Below are positions 21,519-32,836 of a DNA stretch of 64,000 nt, one piece after another. The translations under genes and the position numbers were made by a program. Positions within the stretch are counted from its first letter, which is position 1. Each line of letters begins with the position of its first letter. Origin of the DNA: Selaginella moellendorffii. Its lineage: Eukaryota > Streptophyta > Lycopodiopsida > Selaginellales > Selaginellaceae. Location of the stretch: the NCBI RefSeq assembly GCF_000143415.4, contig NW_003314289.1:1234293-1298292 (forward strand), written 5' to 3'. The notes beneath the pieces are model-generated. The model did no database searches. It was not told the DNA's origin and worked only from the letters and a program-made list of their open reading frames with translations.

Positions 21519-23418
21519 TCACTTGACGGACTTTGGAGTGGAAGGCGATGGCGATCCCCGTGGCGATGGATAATTGACTTGGCAGGAGCCGTCGACTTTG
21601 CCTTGCTTGGGATCCAACTCCGCCAAGTCGTGCTCCGCCTTCCAAAGCTTGCGCTTCAAGTAGTTCACCCTCTTCTCCGACGCAAGCTTCTCAAACCTCT
21701 CCTTGCTCAGCTCCGCCTCGAGGCTGTCCGCCTGGCTTTGGAGCCCCTTGCACTTGTCACCGTCGATCCCGGCCTGGGTCTGATACTCCTTGGTCTTGAT
21801 CTTACACGTCTCGATCTTGGAGTGAGCCTTCTTCAGCGTCTCCTGGACCACCTGGAACAATGCCAACCAAAGTTTTAGAGTCGATCGATCACCATCTTCT
21901 TCGAGTGTGAAGTTTAAGCTAGAAGTTTGATCGCTCGGGAAGTTCTGAGAAAAAACAACAGCTCTAGCAGTTTGTCAAGAAAGTAAAAGGAAGAACAAAG
22001 AAAAAGTAGTTTTGTAGCAGGAAAGCTGTGACAACAAGGAGGCAAAACAAACATAAGCTGTAAAAATCGAATCTTGACTGAAAATCACGCACAGAAAAAA
22101 GAGAAGAAAGGAGACGAACTTGAAAGAAAAATCCTGGTCTAGGACTAGAAATAAGGAAACATTGCAACTTACAGAGATGCAACCCTCGAGGTGCTGGTTG
22201 GCGATCTCCAACCGGATGACTTTGTCACGAACTCTGGCCAGCTTCTTGTTCTCGTTGACAACGTAGTCACGCAAGAGCTTGAGGTGCTCGATCAGCCTCT
22301 GGAGCCGTCCAATCTCCTCGGCAAAGATATCTCGCTCCACTTTGATTTCCTGTGCCACCGAGTGTTAATATGGAGAAAGAAGAAGCTTGCATTGAAAGAA
22401 AAAACTGGCAAAAACACTCGCATGATATTCTTACTCTTGTTCTCGTCACGCGGATGTCCTTGCGTAGCAAATTGAGCTCGTCGAGCTGTGCTTCGTACGT
22501 GTTTCTCAGGTCGCCTAAACGAGTCTTCAATCCTGTGCCGTGAAAGAAGAAGAAAGTTTCGTGAGTAGAACAAGAAAGAGAGGAGAGAGGAAGAAGAACA
22601 ATCACAATTTCTCACAAGCTTGAGAGGACAAAAGCAAGGACGAACCACAGATTCTAGCTCTCAATCTAGACACACTTCCAGTGCGAGGAGCTCCTTCTAG
22701 ACCAAGCATCTCGAGCTCCTCAATGTCCTTCTCAAGCTTCCTGCAGTAAGAAAGAACGTTTGATCCATAGCTCGCAAAGTTCCACTTTGATCACTAGCAA
22801 GAACAACCAAGAGCAAAAGCTCTAGAACACACAAGAACAAAAGAGAACACTAGCAAACTCTAGGAAAGAAGAGAGAGCTTGACAAAGAACAAGAGAATGA
22901 AGAGATGGAATGGGATGGAGTGCTTGCCTGTTTTCCAGATCGATGGTGGAGACATGGACCTTGTGGACCTTGAAGTAGTCGGCTTGCTCTCGCAAAGCCT
23001 TCCTCAAATCCTTCACCTCCTCTATCAAAGACTCCTTGTCCCTGTAAGCCAAAACCAGCCTTTGCGTCCTCACACACGAGCTCCGGATCTTGGGCGACAC
23101 TGGCCCCGTCTGTGGCGCCGGCGCCGAGAACGTTGGCGCGATGCAAAACGCGATGCCTCCATCCACCGCCGGGCAAATGCTCCCGCGCAGCGCTCCCGTG
23201 GGCGAGATCCACGTCCCGGCGCCCAGACCGCCCACGCTCTTCTCGGCGCTCTCCGCCGATCGAATCGGCTTCCACGGCTCCAATTTCACGTTGGGGCCGG
23301 CATTCACCACCAGCGCCGGGGGCTTGGCCGCGCCGGGAGGGAAATATATGCTGCCCGAGCGCTGCTGGACGGTGGCCACGCTCCCCCTGTGGCGAACCAT
23401 CTTCTTGGCCATCCCCAA
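21519..23418 (-). CDS. Unrecognised coiled-coil protein, 5 exons
   Basis: The N-terminal third is disordered and Pro/Gly-rich (SGSIYFPPGAAKPPALVV). From about residue 120 the protein is almost all coiled coil (ESLIEEVKDLRKALREQADY, EEIGRLQRLIEHLKLL, LQSQADSLEAELSKE). Exons joined in frame are 23,418 to about 22,927; 22,741-22,647; 22,534-22,435; 22,350-22,173; 21,854-21,519. The first intron appears to begin with GC (AACAG|GCAAGC) and ends in CAG; using it restores ENRKLEKDIEELE. The C-terminus is Ser/Pro-rich. No family is recognised; a cytoskeletal or scaffold role is only a guess. Confidence 0.75.
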
Positions 23419-23744
23419 TCCTGGCGATCCCGGCTCAGCGTCGCCGATCGCCGCCCAGATCCAGCAACCCTTTTGGAGCTAGATCCGACCCAGGTGCTCC
23501 GATTGCTGCCCCATCCCGCGGATTCGCCGATTTCTCCCTAGGTTTTCCTCCCGCGATTGCGCATTCTTTGCTCATCGCATTGCCCCTCTCCTGTGCCCAA
23601 TCTGCCAAATCCGCCACCTGGAGAGCGAGGAGTGAGGCCCGATCGAGCTCCAGAGTAGCCAAGATCCAAGAATTTGGGAGGAGCGCTGATTTACCGCTGG
23701 ACAGGGCAGCAAAGATCCAAAAGGAAAGCCCAAACTGCCGCGTT

Positions 23745-23776
23745 CACGTGAACTACCGCATGAACTGTGACACGTG
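23745..23776. promoter_or_regulatory. Two G-boxes (CACGTG) in a divergent promoter
   Basis: CACGTG occurs at 23,745-23,750 (ttCACGTGaa) and 23,771-23,776 (gaCACGTGgc, an ABRE-like context), about 95 bp before the PDIL ATG. The 450-bp gap separates divergent coiled-coil and PDIL genes, so bZIP factors could act on both. Confidence 0.5.
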
Positions 23777-23870
23777 GCACTTGTATTTAGGGCACCTTGA
23801 TTCTAGGGTTTGGGGATTTTATTTATTTTTTGGCCTCTCTTGTGTTCTTCGTCCCCCGCCGTGATCTTCG

Positions 23871-24517
23871 ATGGCGCGATTGGTTGTTGCGATTGCCCTG
23901 GCCGCGATCTTTGCGGCGATTGCTGGAGCTGAGGTGATCTCGCTCAACGATGCTACTTTCACTGATAAGGTCTGTACGTTTTCCAAAATTTCGAGAGATT
24001 TTGACCGAAATCTTTGATTCTTTCGCTGTTTGATCGCTCTCCAGGTGAAGGAGCAAGACACGGTGTGGTTCATCAAGTTCTTCGCGCCGTGGTGTGGCCA
24101 CTGGTAACAAATTCCTTTCGCGAGCTCTTTTCTTTATTTTTTTTTCCCGATGGATGGATGGATCGATTTGCTCTTGCGCAGTAAGCGATTGGCCCCGACC
24201 TGGGACGAGCTCGGCAAGGCGATCGAGAGCGAGGCCGGTGTGGAAGTCGCGAGAGTGGATTGCACGGTTGATCGAGCGGTTTGCGAGAAAGCTGGAGTTA
24301 ACGCTTACCCGACTCTCAAGATTTTTTACAACGGCGAAGAAGTGAAGAAGTACTCGGGTAAGCTCTTCCTCCGTTCTTCTTTCTCGTTCACTTTCGATTG
24401 ATCGATGGTGTTTTGCTTGTTCTTCCAGGAGCTCGCGATCTGGACTCCCTCAAAAAGTTCGCCATTGATTCGGCAGCGGAGATCTCCAAAGCCAAGCTCG
24501 AGAACGACAGTCTTTAA
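23871..24517 (+). CDS. PDIL5-1: PDIL5-1-like protein disulfide isomerase, 140 aa
   Basis: A small ER thiol oxidoreductase with one thioredoxin domain. Exons are 23,871-23,969; 24,045-24,103; 24,182-24,357; 24,429-24,517, and they sum to 141 codons. A signal peptide (MARLVVAIALAAIFAAIAGA) precedes EVISLNDATFTDK. The active site WCGHC is built across the second intron (TG|T). AYPTLKIFYNGEE carries the cis-Pro. The length and exon plan match plant PDIL5-1 rather than multi-domain PDIs. The last residues (KLENDSL) are not a KDEL signal. It converges on sulfiredoxin, with 166 bp between stops. Confidence 0.9.
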
Positions 24518-24683
24518 CTCGACGAGTGAAATTAACGTAGAAATAAACAAGCTAGACGCTGTAGATAAGAACAGATTGATCAGTTCACAGATTGAGATAC
24601 TACCTTAAGAAGTTCTCCAGATCTTTCTTCTTTTCTTTGTCGCAGAGGTCGCGATTTTTTCGAAGCTCGCGAGATTCCAACTT

Positions 24684-25336
24684 TCACCGGAGGTGGTGTC
24701 TGCCAAAGCTTTGTTCGTAAAGATCAAAGCTTGGTTTTTTGATTGACAAACCTGAGAGTTTCTTTGGTCGCTCTCCGGATCTTACACCGGATCGTTGGAA
24801 GGCCGAGCTTTTGATGTGCTTCGAATCGATGGCACCCGGAAAATCCTGCGCGAAAGAGAACCAAAAGAGATTTTAGAGCAGCCACAAGAAGATCACGTAG
24901 ACTTACCATAGTACTGCCCATCAACCTCCAAGACATCGATCTGGCCACACACACACAGTTTTTGGTTCTTCACTTCACTCTAGCTTGGCTCTTGAATCGC
25001 TCTTGGAAAGGAAAGAAAAGAGTTTTCTTACGGGCTCTTGGAGGCCGATCTCCGCAATGCTGTCCATGAGCGACTTCACTTTGTCGGGATCGTTTGATCG
25101 AGTCCGGAGTAGCGGCCTTCGTATTTGCTCCAGGGGAATATCAGCCACGATTGGGCCCCTGCGCTTGCCAACAAGGGAACCTAGAAAGAAATTCCGTCGC
25201 AAAATCAGCGGCCCGAAATTTCGATCAAGGACGAAAGGATCTTACCATTCTCCGATGCCTCAGTGGCGCATCGCACTCTTCCAGCGCACGGACGCAGCGG
25301 CAGCGGCGCTATAATCGTTCCCAACGCTACACGCAT
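24684..25336 (-). CDS. SRX: Chloroplast-type sulfiredoxin, 127 aa, 5 exons
   Basis: Sulfiredoxin uses ATP to reduce over-oxidised (sulfinic) 2-Cys peroxiredoxins. Exons (minus strand) are 25,336-25,246; 25,180-25,032; 24,940-24,907; 24,845-24,752; 24,699-24,684, with consistent phases. A 30-residue basic, hydroxyl-containing leader resembles a transit peptide. The domain shows VADIPLEQIRRPL, RSNDPDKVKSLMDSI, the catalytic FSGCHRFEAHQKLGLPTI and CKIRRATKETLRHHLR. The 16-nt last exon encodes HHLR-stop and is easily missed. It appears complete and functional. Confidence 0.92.
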
Positions 25337-25384
25337 TCTTGAAGAACCCTAATTAAGACAACCACAGAAATTTAGGGTTCTTGG

Positions 25385-25879
25385 ATGGCGGCAAGAGAAG
25401 GCGATGGCGACAGGTCAGTACCTTTCTTCCACCTCGTTTTTGATCGCGTCGCCCGCATTTTCTCCTCCCTGGATGGATTAAATACCTGGAGGCGCTTGCG
25501 TAGCGCGTGCTTTCTCGTGATTTCTTGCGATTTCTTTGCTCGCTTGGCTTGGCTTTCTTGCTTGAATTTTTGTTCTTCTTTCCAGCTCGCGGCTAGTGTC
25601 GATCGAGCAATCGATGAGCAACTAGATAGAACAAGCCAAGCGGTCAGCTTTCAGCCTCTTTGTTTTTCCTTCCACTCGAGCCTAATCAATCCGACAAAAT
25701 GCGTCATAAAGGCTCTTGCAGCCGGCAACATCCGTTTTTATTCAGTAATTCTGTACAGTTTCAGCTCGACAAAAAATCTCGATCTCGATCGATCGATCGA
25801 TCACAGTGGAAAAGAATTCTTCTCGCTTTGCTTCTTGTGTTCTTGGGATACTTGGTTGTGGGTTATGTTAGAAAATAAT
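25385..25879 (+). other. Possible small tail-anchored protein gene, model unresolved
   Basis: An ATG at 25,385 is 48 bp from the sulfiredoxin ATG (divergent). A charged piece (LAASVDRAIDEQLDRTSQA, about 25,586-25,642) and a terminal membrane helix (WKRILLALLLVFLGYLVVGY, ending at 25,879) look like real exons. The obvious first donor (GACAG|GTCAGT) puts exon 2 out of frame with that piece, so I could not build a continuous model. It may use other splice sites, start elsewhere, or be non-coding. Confidence 0.25.
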
Positions 25880-26306
25880 CTCGTCAATCAATCAACCATT
25901 TCTTCTTCTCTTTCCTTTCCTTTTTGTCTTTTTTTCTTTTTTTGTTGCTTTTTTTCTTTTCTTTCTGTAGCTTTTCTTCTTTTTTCCTCACTCTGTCGTT
26001 CGCTGCGTTGATACACGCACACTTAGACTAGAGCTGAGCTCTTGTTATCTCGATTTTGCAACAGCATAGTGAAGAAAAAGGGGAAGGGAAAGTGTAGTAC
26101 CTGAATGAATGCGTGTCTGCCTGCTGTGTGTTCTTATTGCCTATCTCCTTTTTTTTTGTGCAGTTGCTCTTTCCCTTCTTGGTGGTCACCTGATTGGATC
26201 AAAGAGCTCGTTTTCGTGGAGTTGCTTGGCGTGCTTGCTATCGGATGCGTGTGTGCTACGGCTGGCTGGTATATGAGAGCTGCTGTATTGAGCTTACTTC
26301 CCTCCC

Positions 26307-27226
26307 TTACAGAGCTTGTCCCAGGCGAAGCTCCAGGTCTACATTCGGGTCGTAGTCCTGCAGCATCTTTTTGCGGTCGATTGTGGAAGCCGGACACGAC
26401 GGAGGTGGAGGAAATGCCCCAAAACGGTTCTTGCTGTCAACCTGCTGGAGTCTCGAGACCCTGGAAGAAAACAATTGGAAGTTAGAACATCGTATCAACG
26501 AGAACCAGACCAACTGGTTCCTAAGCAGGAAGGAAATCTGCAGATGTTACGGTATGAGATAAGAGATACGGGATACGAGAATACGAGATACGGGACAAGC
26601 GATGGAGAATTCGGAAGGGACGAGAATGATTACGAGCTGTTTTGCGGAGACGTGGTGGTGACGGTTGAAGTAGTGGGGACTTGGTGGCAGACACCGGGGC
26701 CGTTTGCCGGGGCTGGAACAGGATAGAGCCAGCAAAGTCCCAATGCAGGTGCTGCGGCGCTGGTAGAAGAATCACCCGGAGCACTGGCAGACGCTGGATT
26801 GTTGGTGGAGGAGCGCAAGAGGCCGAGCTGATTGGCATACGCTCTCTCGCGCCTGTGGACGTTCATGTGTCCTCCCAGAGCTTGAGCGGTGCGGAATTCC
26901 CGTGCGCAGAAGCTGCATGAGTAGGATCGAGGAGGCCACTGCTCGCTACAACTTGCAGCATCTTCGGCAAACGCTCTCACCTCCCAGGACTCATGATCCA
27001 CCGCTGCTGCTCCCGGTGCTGCTGCTCTTTGGTGGTGGCTCTTCCAAGCCATTGGCCAGCCAGCTCCAGGAGCTATAACTGGTGGTGCGTTATGCCAGGC
27101 ACCATTGCGCTGCTCGGGCTCGTGTTCTTCTCGCTTTTGCTGCTGGAGGTGGAGGTGGAGCTGGTGCTGTTGCGGATGCTGCTGCTGCTGTTGCTGGAAA
27201 GAAGGCACCACCAGGTGAGCAGCCAT
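26307..27226 (-). CDS. SUPERMAN-like C2H2 zinc-finger repressor with EAR motif, 248 aa
   Basis: A plant single-finger transcription factor. Exon 1 is 27,226-26,634, then a 173-bp intron, then exon 2 26,460-26,307; the join ...SPQNS|SVSRLQQ keeps frame. The N-terminus has a poly-Gln/His tract ([12 protein letters not shown]). The finger at about 101-125 is [21 protein letters not shown], with the plant QALGGH signature and the RRERA tail seen in SUPERMAN. Exon 2 ends [10 protein letters not shown], a canonical EAR (L-x-L-x-L) motif that recruits TOPLESS-type corepressors. Without the intron the frame stops early and the EAR is lost, so splicing decides repressor activity. Confidence 0.88.
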
Positions 27227-29100
27227 ATATTTCGCTCTCGCAATAATTTTTTTCTCCTTTTTCCTCTAGTTTAATCAACTGTTGCTGGAATTGGACAGCT
27301 TGATCACAGCAGCAGCAGCGGCAGCAGCGGTTTCAGCTCCATCCAATATAAAAGCTTCCTGCGTAGAAGAGACAATGAGCGTCCTCCAGCCCGATTCTGG
27401 TGTCTCGGGCAAAAAGGAGAAAGAGAGAGGCAGGAGGAAGAAGAAGGAGGCGTAAGTACCCGAGTACTGAGCTCCACGCTAAGGCTTTCAGCTTTCAGGT
27501 AGTTAAGCTCTCTATTCTATGGCCTCCTGTGCATGACTACAACTTCTGGGCCTTAAGCTGGCTACTGGAACTTTGTGTGCAGGTGCAGGATCCTACTGAC
27601 AGTGAGTGTGATTCACAAGGTACTTGCAAACGGGCAACAGACCACATCTTAAGTGGCTTCTCTCCGCATTCCCCTGGCACAGTATCAGAGAAAGGATGGA
27701 CTTGTGTTGTGAGGTATGTATTTGTGCGTTGTATCACACTGCACACTCTCATGCGGTCCTGCATTCCATCTCTCCTTTTCTTTTCAGGGGTTGCAGCGGA
27801 CTCCCCGCGGAAAGGAGTTGTGTGCTCACAGCTCTAATAGGGAGATGGAGACCCGACATATATATCGTGTATATATACCAAGGAGAGACTGTCACTCACA
27901 GCAGGTAACATCGCATTCACTGCTGCTCTGGAACGCGTTTTTTCCTTCCATCTCCTCTTTCTATTTTATGTTTCCACCTTGTTTTTCTCCACGGGTTTTG
28001 TTTTGCTCGATATTCCTTTCATGCTCTTGCCTCACCCTTGGCTTTTTGTTTCCTTGTGCATAGATGATATCGTTTGAAAGTAGCGGGATGCACAAGCAAT
28101 ACTAATCGCAGCAGCTATGATACTCCGGCAGGAATAGTACAGCGCCGCAGCGAGAGGTGGGGCGGAGCTTGACAGATCTTGCGTGCCAGCCACCTTCGCC
28201 AACTTGAAACTGCTGGAGCTCTCGACACGCACATTGTCAAGTGATCAGGAGGTGGATGTGGATGGACACACAGGCAGCGCAGGTAATCGATTATATGGCT
28301 TTGGGGTGTAAGCTGATATTCTCTCAGGTGACAAGAACGAGGTCGTTTCCATTTTGGGTGAGCCGGCAAGGACTTCTCGTACTATTTCTCTCCACCGGTG
28401 ATGGTGTCGTGTGGTTATCTTAGTCACTTGCTGCTTAACTTAAGTGGCTGTTGGAACAGTGCGATCGCTTCGACATTCCCAAGGGATCCAGTAGCTGTGA
28501 TAATTCGTGGACAAAGAGCAGGAGCGGTGGGCGAGATTGGAGATGGCACGCCGAGAAAACTCCAAAAGAGGTACTTTGGAGTTTCTCAAATCTTGAATGG
28601 AGTGTGAGAACTCTCTCTCTCTCTCTCTCGGACTTAACTCCACAGGCCGGCAACCGGCTGGAAGCAAGAGCAAGGCGACACCGCCCGCTGGCGAAATGCT
28701 GGCCGGAGGATCTCTCGCAAACAACAACTTGGATTTGCCCGAGTGACAAACAAGGCGAGTGTTTGCTTTGTTGCTACTTTTGCATTATAAAACAGCCTCT
28801 TGTTTCAATGCTCCACTTTGGCAGCTTCCATGGCAACAAAGACTCTGCGAAGGACTGAGTGAGGAAAACACTGGCGTGCTCGCGAATAATTTCGCGCGTA
28901 GTTTAGCATTTGGACTGCGAATCCGAGGACTAAAGGCGCATTATCTTCGTCCCAGCCTCGACGAGCAAGCTTGCGCGGCGTTTGATTGATTGTCTCTGTG
29001 GACTTTGCCCGCGAATGCGCGCGCGCCACGCGTCGCTCGGCCATACGCCACGAAGGAATGTTTAAAAGCGTCTTTGAGATAAAATCTAGGCCGCCAGCTT
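27227..29100. other. Long non-coding stretch upstream of two genes
   Basis: No credible exon. It includes the promoter of the zinc-finger gene (minus strand). A (CT)n microsatellite lies at 28,611-28,629. Short frames (27,373, 28,451, 28,759) show no motif. Confidence 0.4.
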
Positions 29101-29105
29101 AGTGC

Positions 29106-29111
29106 CACGTG
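29106..29111 (+). promoter_or_regulatory. G-box (CACGTG) before the golgin-like gene
   Basis: CACGTG in the context gccCACGTGgcg-like, just before a GAGC-repeat-rich probable 5' UTR exon (about 29,130-29,213) that ends in a GT donor (CTCAG|GTGAGA). Confidence 0.4.
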
Positions 29112-30070
29112 GCGCTGGGGATCTCATGGGCCTTGTTTAGGGTTTGGACGATCGGCGAGCGAGCGAGCGAGCGAGCAGCGCCGGCGGCGGCGCGGCGGCT
29201 GGAATTCACTCAGGTGAGAGCTCAGACGATCTCCTCCAGCTTTGATTTCGTGATTCATCGGCCTGGAGCTGCAATCATGGCAATGTGGCTGTGTATTTAT
29301 TCGCATTCTTACTTCGAGCGTAATTACTCTCTCTCTCTCGCTCGCTCTCGCTACCTGTGAGTTGCCCCGCCCCGCGCCTGAGCTGCCAGATCGGTGTGAG
29401 TGAGAGTGGCGATTTTTCGTTTTTTTTTTGAATTTTTTTTTTCTTGGGTTCCCATTTTGGGTAGAGGAATGAGAATAATCTCCTGTGATCATGCCTGTTG
29501 TTCTGCTTGTTCTGCCTGTAAGGCCTGGTTTACCAGTTATTTCCATTTTTTTCTCCTCTCTGGCGAAGTCAACAAGCGAAAAGAAAAAAGAAAGAAAAAA
29601 ATGCAGAGAGAATTTCGTGTGGTTCCACTGTTCTCACAGATTGTTCTTTCCGTCAGCTCATCAGCCAGTGGCATTTACTTTGTGATGGTTTCTTCGTCTC
29701 ATTTGGAGCATTGATTCTAGAGAGCTTGTACAAGCAGCTTTCTAGCAGGGTGCCGCTTTCACTTTGAGGTGACTTCTTTGCCTTGCTTCCGAATCCCGGG
29801 TCCATCTTCGACATGATATCTGATCTCTGTTGCGTTTTTGTCAGGCCCGCCAGCTAAACTCACTGGGTGTGTGATTTTCGGCCAGATTTGGACCAGTCCC
29901 ACATGGTATTTAGAATAGTCTGGACGGTTCTTGATGTAGGCAGTGTTTGAGGAAAGCCGAGTGAGTTATTACAATCGGTAAGTGAAGCCAAAATCATCAT
30001 ACTTAAGGCTGCTCTAATGGAACTTGTGTGTACTTTCAGGATAGCGCCCTCAACCAAAGTACTGGAAGTT

Positions 30071-31384
30071 ATGGATGGTTTGCTCGCCTGGGCAGCTGAT
30101 GTTGTTGGAGGTGGTTCCGACCCGGAATCTCCTGCCGCCAATGCGTTTCTCGCTTTTACTCCGGACCAGCTCCAAGAGATTGAGAGGCTGGATAGAAGAG
30201 CTTCGGAGCTCCAGCGGAGTTTGCAGCAGCTGAGGCACCGCTTGCCTCCGGCAAACATTGCACAGGGTCTGCCTCACTTGCACGCGGAATCATTGGCTTC
30301 GCAGTCGGCACTGGCACTTGAGCTTCACGCTCACTCGGCCTCACGCATCCAGGTATTGCAGTGTCGGTGTCCGCAACGTTTGTGGTGGCTGCTCACTTTG
30401 GTGTTGCTTTCTTCCAGGCTCAGGTGAGAGAGTCGACTTTGCAATCTGACATTGCGGCTTACAAAAAGGCACTGGCTGCAACTGAGCAGCAGGCAGTTGA
30501 TCGCTCCCGTGAAGCACAGGAGCTTGAATTATCATTTCAGGTAAGTTGAAAAGAAAAAAAAAAGGTTTATTTCATGAGCTTATTTGGCTGTGATATGAAT
30601 GTAGGAGCTTGAACAGCTGGAGCAGAAGCTGAGAGAAGAGTACGATTGCCTGGAGGAAGAGTTGCGTGCGCAGCGCGATAGTATTGAAGAGCTAGAGGAG
30701 AAGGTACAGGAGGCCTCGCCTCTGGAGGAGGAAGAGGCGAGCGAGCTTCAGTCACTGAGAGCCGAACTGGTAATAAACTCGCCTCCACGATGCTATGATA
30801 GACATGCGCCATTATCGTGCAGGCAAAGTGGCAAACAAAGGCTGCAGAGTCGAGAAAGGAGCTGTCGATGGTAGAAAACGAGGCCCTGGCATGGCCTTCG
30901 TCTGGTAGTGAGTTTTGGATTACTTGGTTGTCGCGAGCTTACGGTTGTCAAGCAGCTCAGCGAGAAAAGGACTTGGAGCGGCGCTTACGATCCCTTACAG
31001 AGCAACTTACGGCCAAGCAAGTATGTGGTTTTCAAACTTGCTTCAGCTTTGCGTTCTAGTTTCTTCCTATGCCAGGCACAGGCCGAGAAGCTAACTATCG
31101 AGCGTGACAACTTGGAGGCGCGAGTAGAGCATGCAAACCAAGCACGGAAGAATCAGCTCGTGGAGAGCTTGGCTCACACGGTGAAGAGGAACAAGATCGG
31201 AGTGAAGCACTTGCTAATGGATCCATCAGAGCCTCAGAGAAAGTATCCTAGCCGGGGAGGATTGAGCAGCAGCCTTGGCGTGTTCCGGACGAGCCTCGCC
31301 TTTAAAGCGCTGGTAGTGGGGTACGTCTTCCTCCTTCATGTCATAGTTCTCGTGGTTCTTTCGAGCAAGCACATTGAAGACTGA
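30071..31384 (+). CDS. Golgin-84-like coiled-coil Golgi membrane protein, 341 aa
   Basis: Exons 30,071-30,352; 30,418-30,540; 30,605-30,769; 30,823-30,904; 30,956-31,020; 31,076-31,384 join in consistent phases. An untranslated exon near 29,213 probably splices to 30,040. The body is coiled coil (EIERLDRRASELQRSLQQLR, EQKLREEYDCLEEELRAQ, RRLRSLTEQLTAKQAQAEKL). The last 30 residues hold a membrane anchor (ALVVGYVFLLHVIVLVVL). The segment LTEQLTAKQ...IERDNLEAR before a C-terminal anchor resembles plant golgin candidates 1/2 (golgin-84), which tether Golgi vesicles. It is shorter at the N-terminus than those proteins. Confidence 0.75.
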
Positions 31385-31459
31385 AGATGATAAAAGGTGG
31401 GCTTACTTTAGCAACTTGTGAGAACTATTCAAGTTCGTCGCTTTGTTGTTCTAGGTTGA

Positions 31460-32740
31460 GATGGCTATCAGGAGGAAGTATTATGACGATGAAGATGACG
31501 ATGAGTATTGTGAGGATGAAGATATGAATATTATGGATGCAAGCACGACGATACTCCACCACAGTACCCTTTTTTGATAATCGAATCACAGATGCCCGGG
31601 TTCAATCGATTTAAGCAGCTGGAGATGAAAACCATGGCTCTCATACTTGTTGTAAGCTTTTCACTACCTTTTTGTTTAAATTTTATTTTTTTGTCCTTCT
31701 CTAGATTATGGTTTTGTTTTTCAGTGAATCTTCTATCGATGAAAATCGCAAGTGCTTCTCTCCCGTGACTATTTTCACCAAAGACATGGTAGAAACATTG
31801 GAGCGGCGGAACAAGCGCAAATTTGGAGCTGACCGTGGAGACACTTGTCATTTGTTCATTTCATCCTAGTCTCTCTGGCAATTACTACATTTTTTTTCTG
31901 TAGGGAAGGTTAAGCTCTTCGTCACCCAAGCCACGGAAGCTCGCTGGTGTGATCTCTATCGACACTATAGACTGGAAGGAGGTACTCGATGTCGCGCGTC
32001 AGGAGATCTTTGACAACATAGAGAAAGGCTGCCAAGATCCCATCTCTCTCTTCTTTTTCTCTAATGAGTCCAAGTGGAACTATACAGTCCTCGATGTGGA
32101 AGGCATCGTCGGTACTAAATGTGGAGGAATTGACAAGTCTTCCCTGCCTGGCAAGTCTAGTTTGTTCGATAGTGCTTGAAAAGAATGATGTTTTTTTGTG
32201 CAGCTTTCAGAGCTCAATGCCAGTCGAGGAGATCAAACACGGAAGAAATCGATCGCAAAAGCTGGACGAGACAAAGAAGTTTGTCCAACTGGGAAGTATC
32301 TCTGTGGAAAGCTCTAGAAGAACAACGATGTGAGTTTTTTTTGTATATATATCTAACAGATCTTTAACTTTCGATTGATAACAGTGGTATCCTCTCCCGA
32401 GAGAGGACACCTTATGCAACTCTAGAGTTTTGTACGAGGGGCTGCTGCGAGTGATCGTTGGCGAGCACGTAAAGGAATGGAGCGTGGAGGACGTTTTACC
32501 TCCGATGAGAATTCTCAGGTAGATCATCCTCTTCTTTTTTTCCACTAAGTGAGCTTCTTCTTTTGCTTCTTTTTCGGATGCGATCAAACTGCGGGCGCAA
32601 GAGCAGCACGACAAACTCCGAGAGCTGCGAGAAATGGCTGCCGGTTTGAGCTGCTCTCGACATCTCGACGCCAGAGCTGCGCAGCCAGTTTGAAGATCAG
32701 ATGGAGTCTTTCAAGACACTCCTCCAAAAGCATTGTCTAG
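31460..32740 (+). CDS. Diverged relative of the 479-aa protein at 9,335; model incomplete
   Basis: Blocks match the C-terminal half of the 9,335-10,828 protein in the same order. KLAGVISIDTIDWKEVLDVA and DNIEKGCQDPISLFFFSNES (31,940-32,070) align with GGVIHVFDDP and DNLRKGHGSVIYVLVMASAT. GIVGTKCGGI aligns with GCVEIRNGTI. WYPLPRE then LYEGLLRVIVGEHV (32,385-32,475) aligns with WFRLPRM then LFDGLLRLVIGDSV. A possible start, MAIRRKYYDDEDDDEY, lies at 31,460. Several introns are needed between blocks, one possibly with a GC donor near 32,150. The end may be QFEDQMESFKTLLQKHCLA. It could be a real multi-exon gene or a relic. Confidence 0.4.
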
Positions 32741-32836
32741 CATCAAAGTCACGAAGATGGAAAAAGGTGTAATGAACGGTTGAGATTTGCTACATCCACT
32801 ATATGTAAGGCTAGGGTTTTGTGGTTTTTGCAACCG

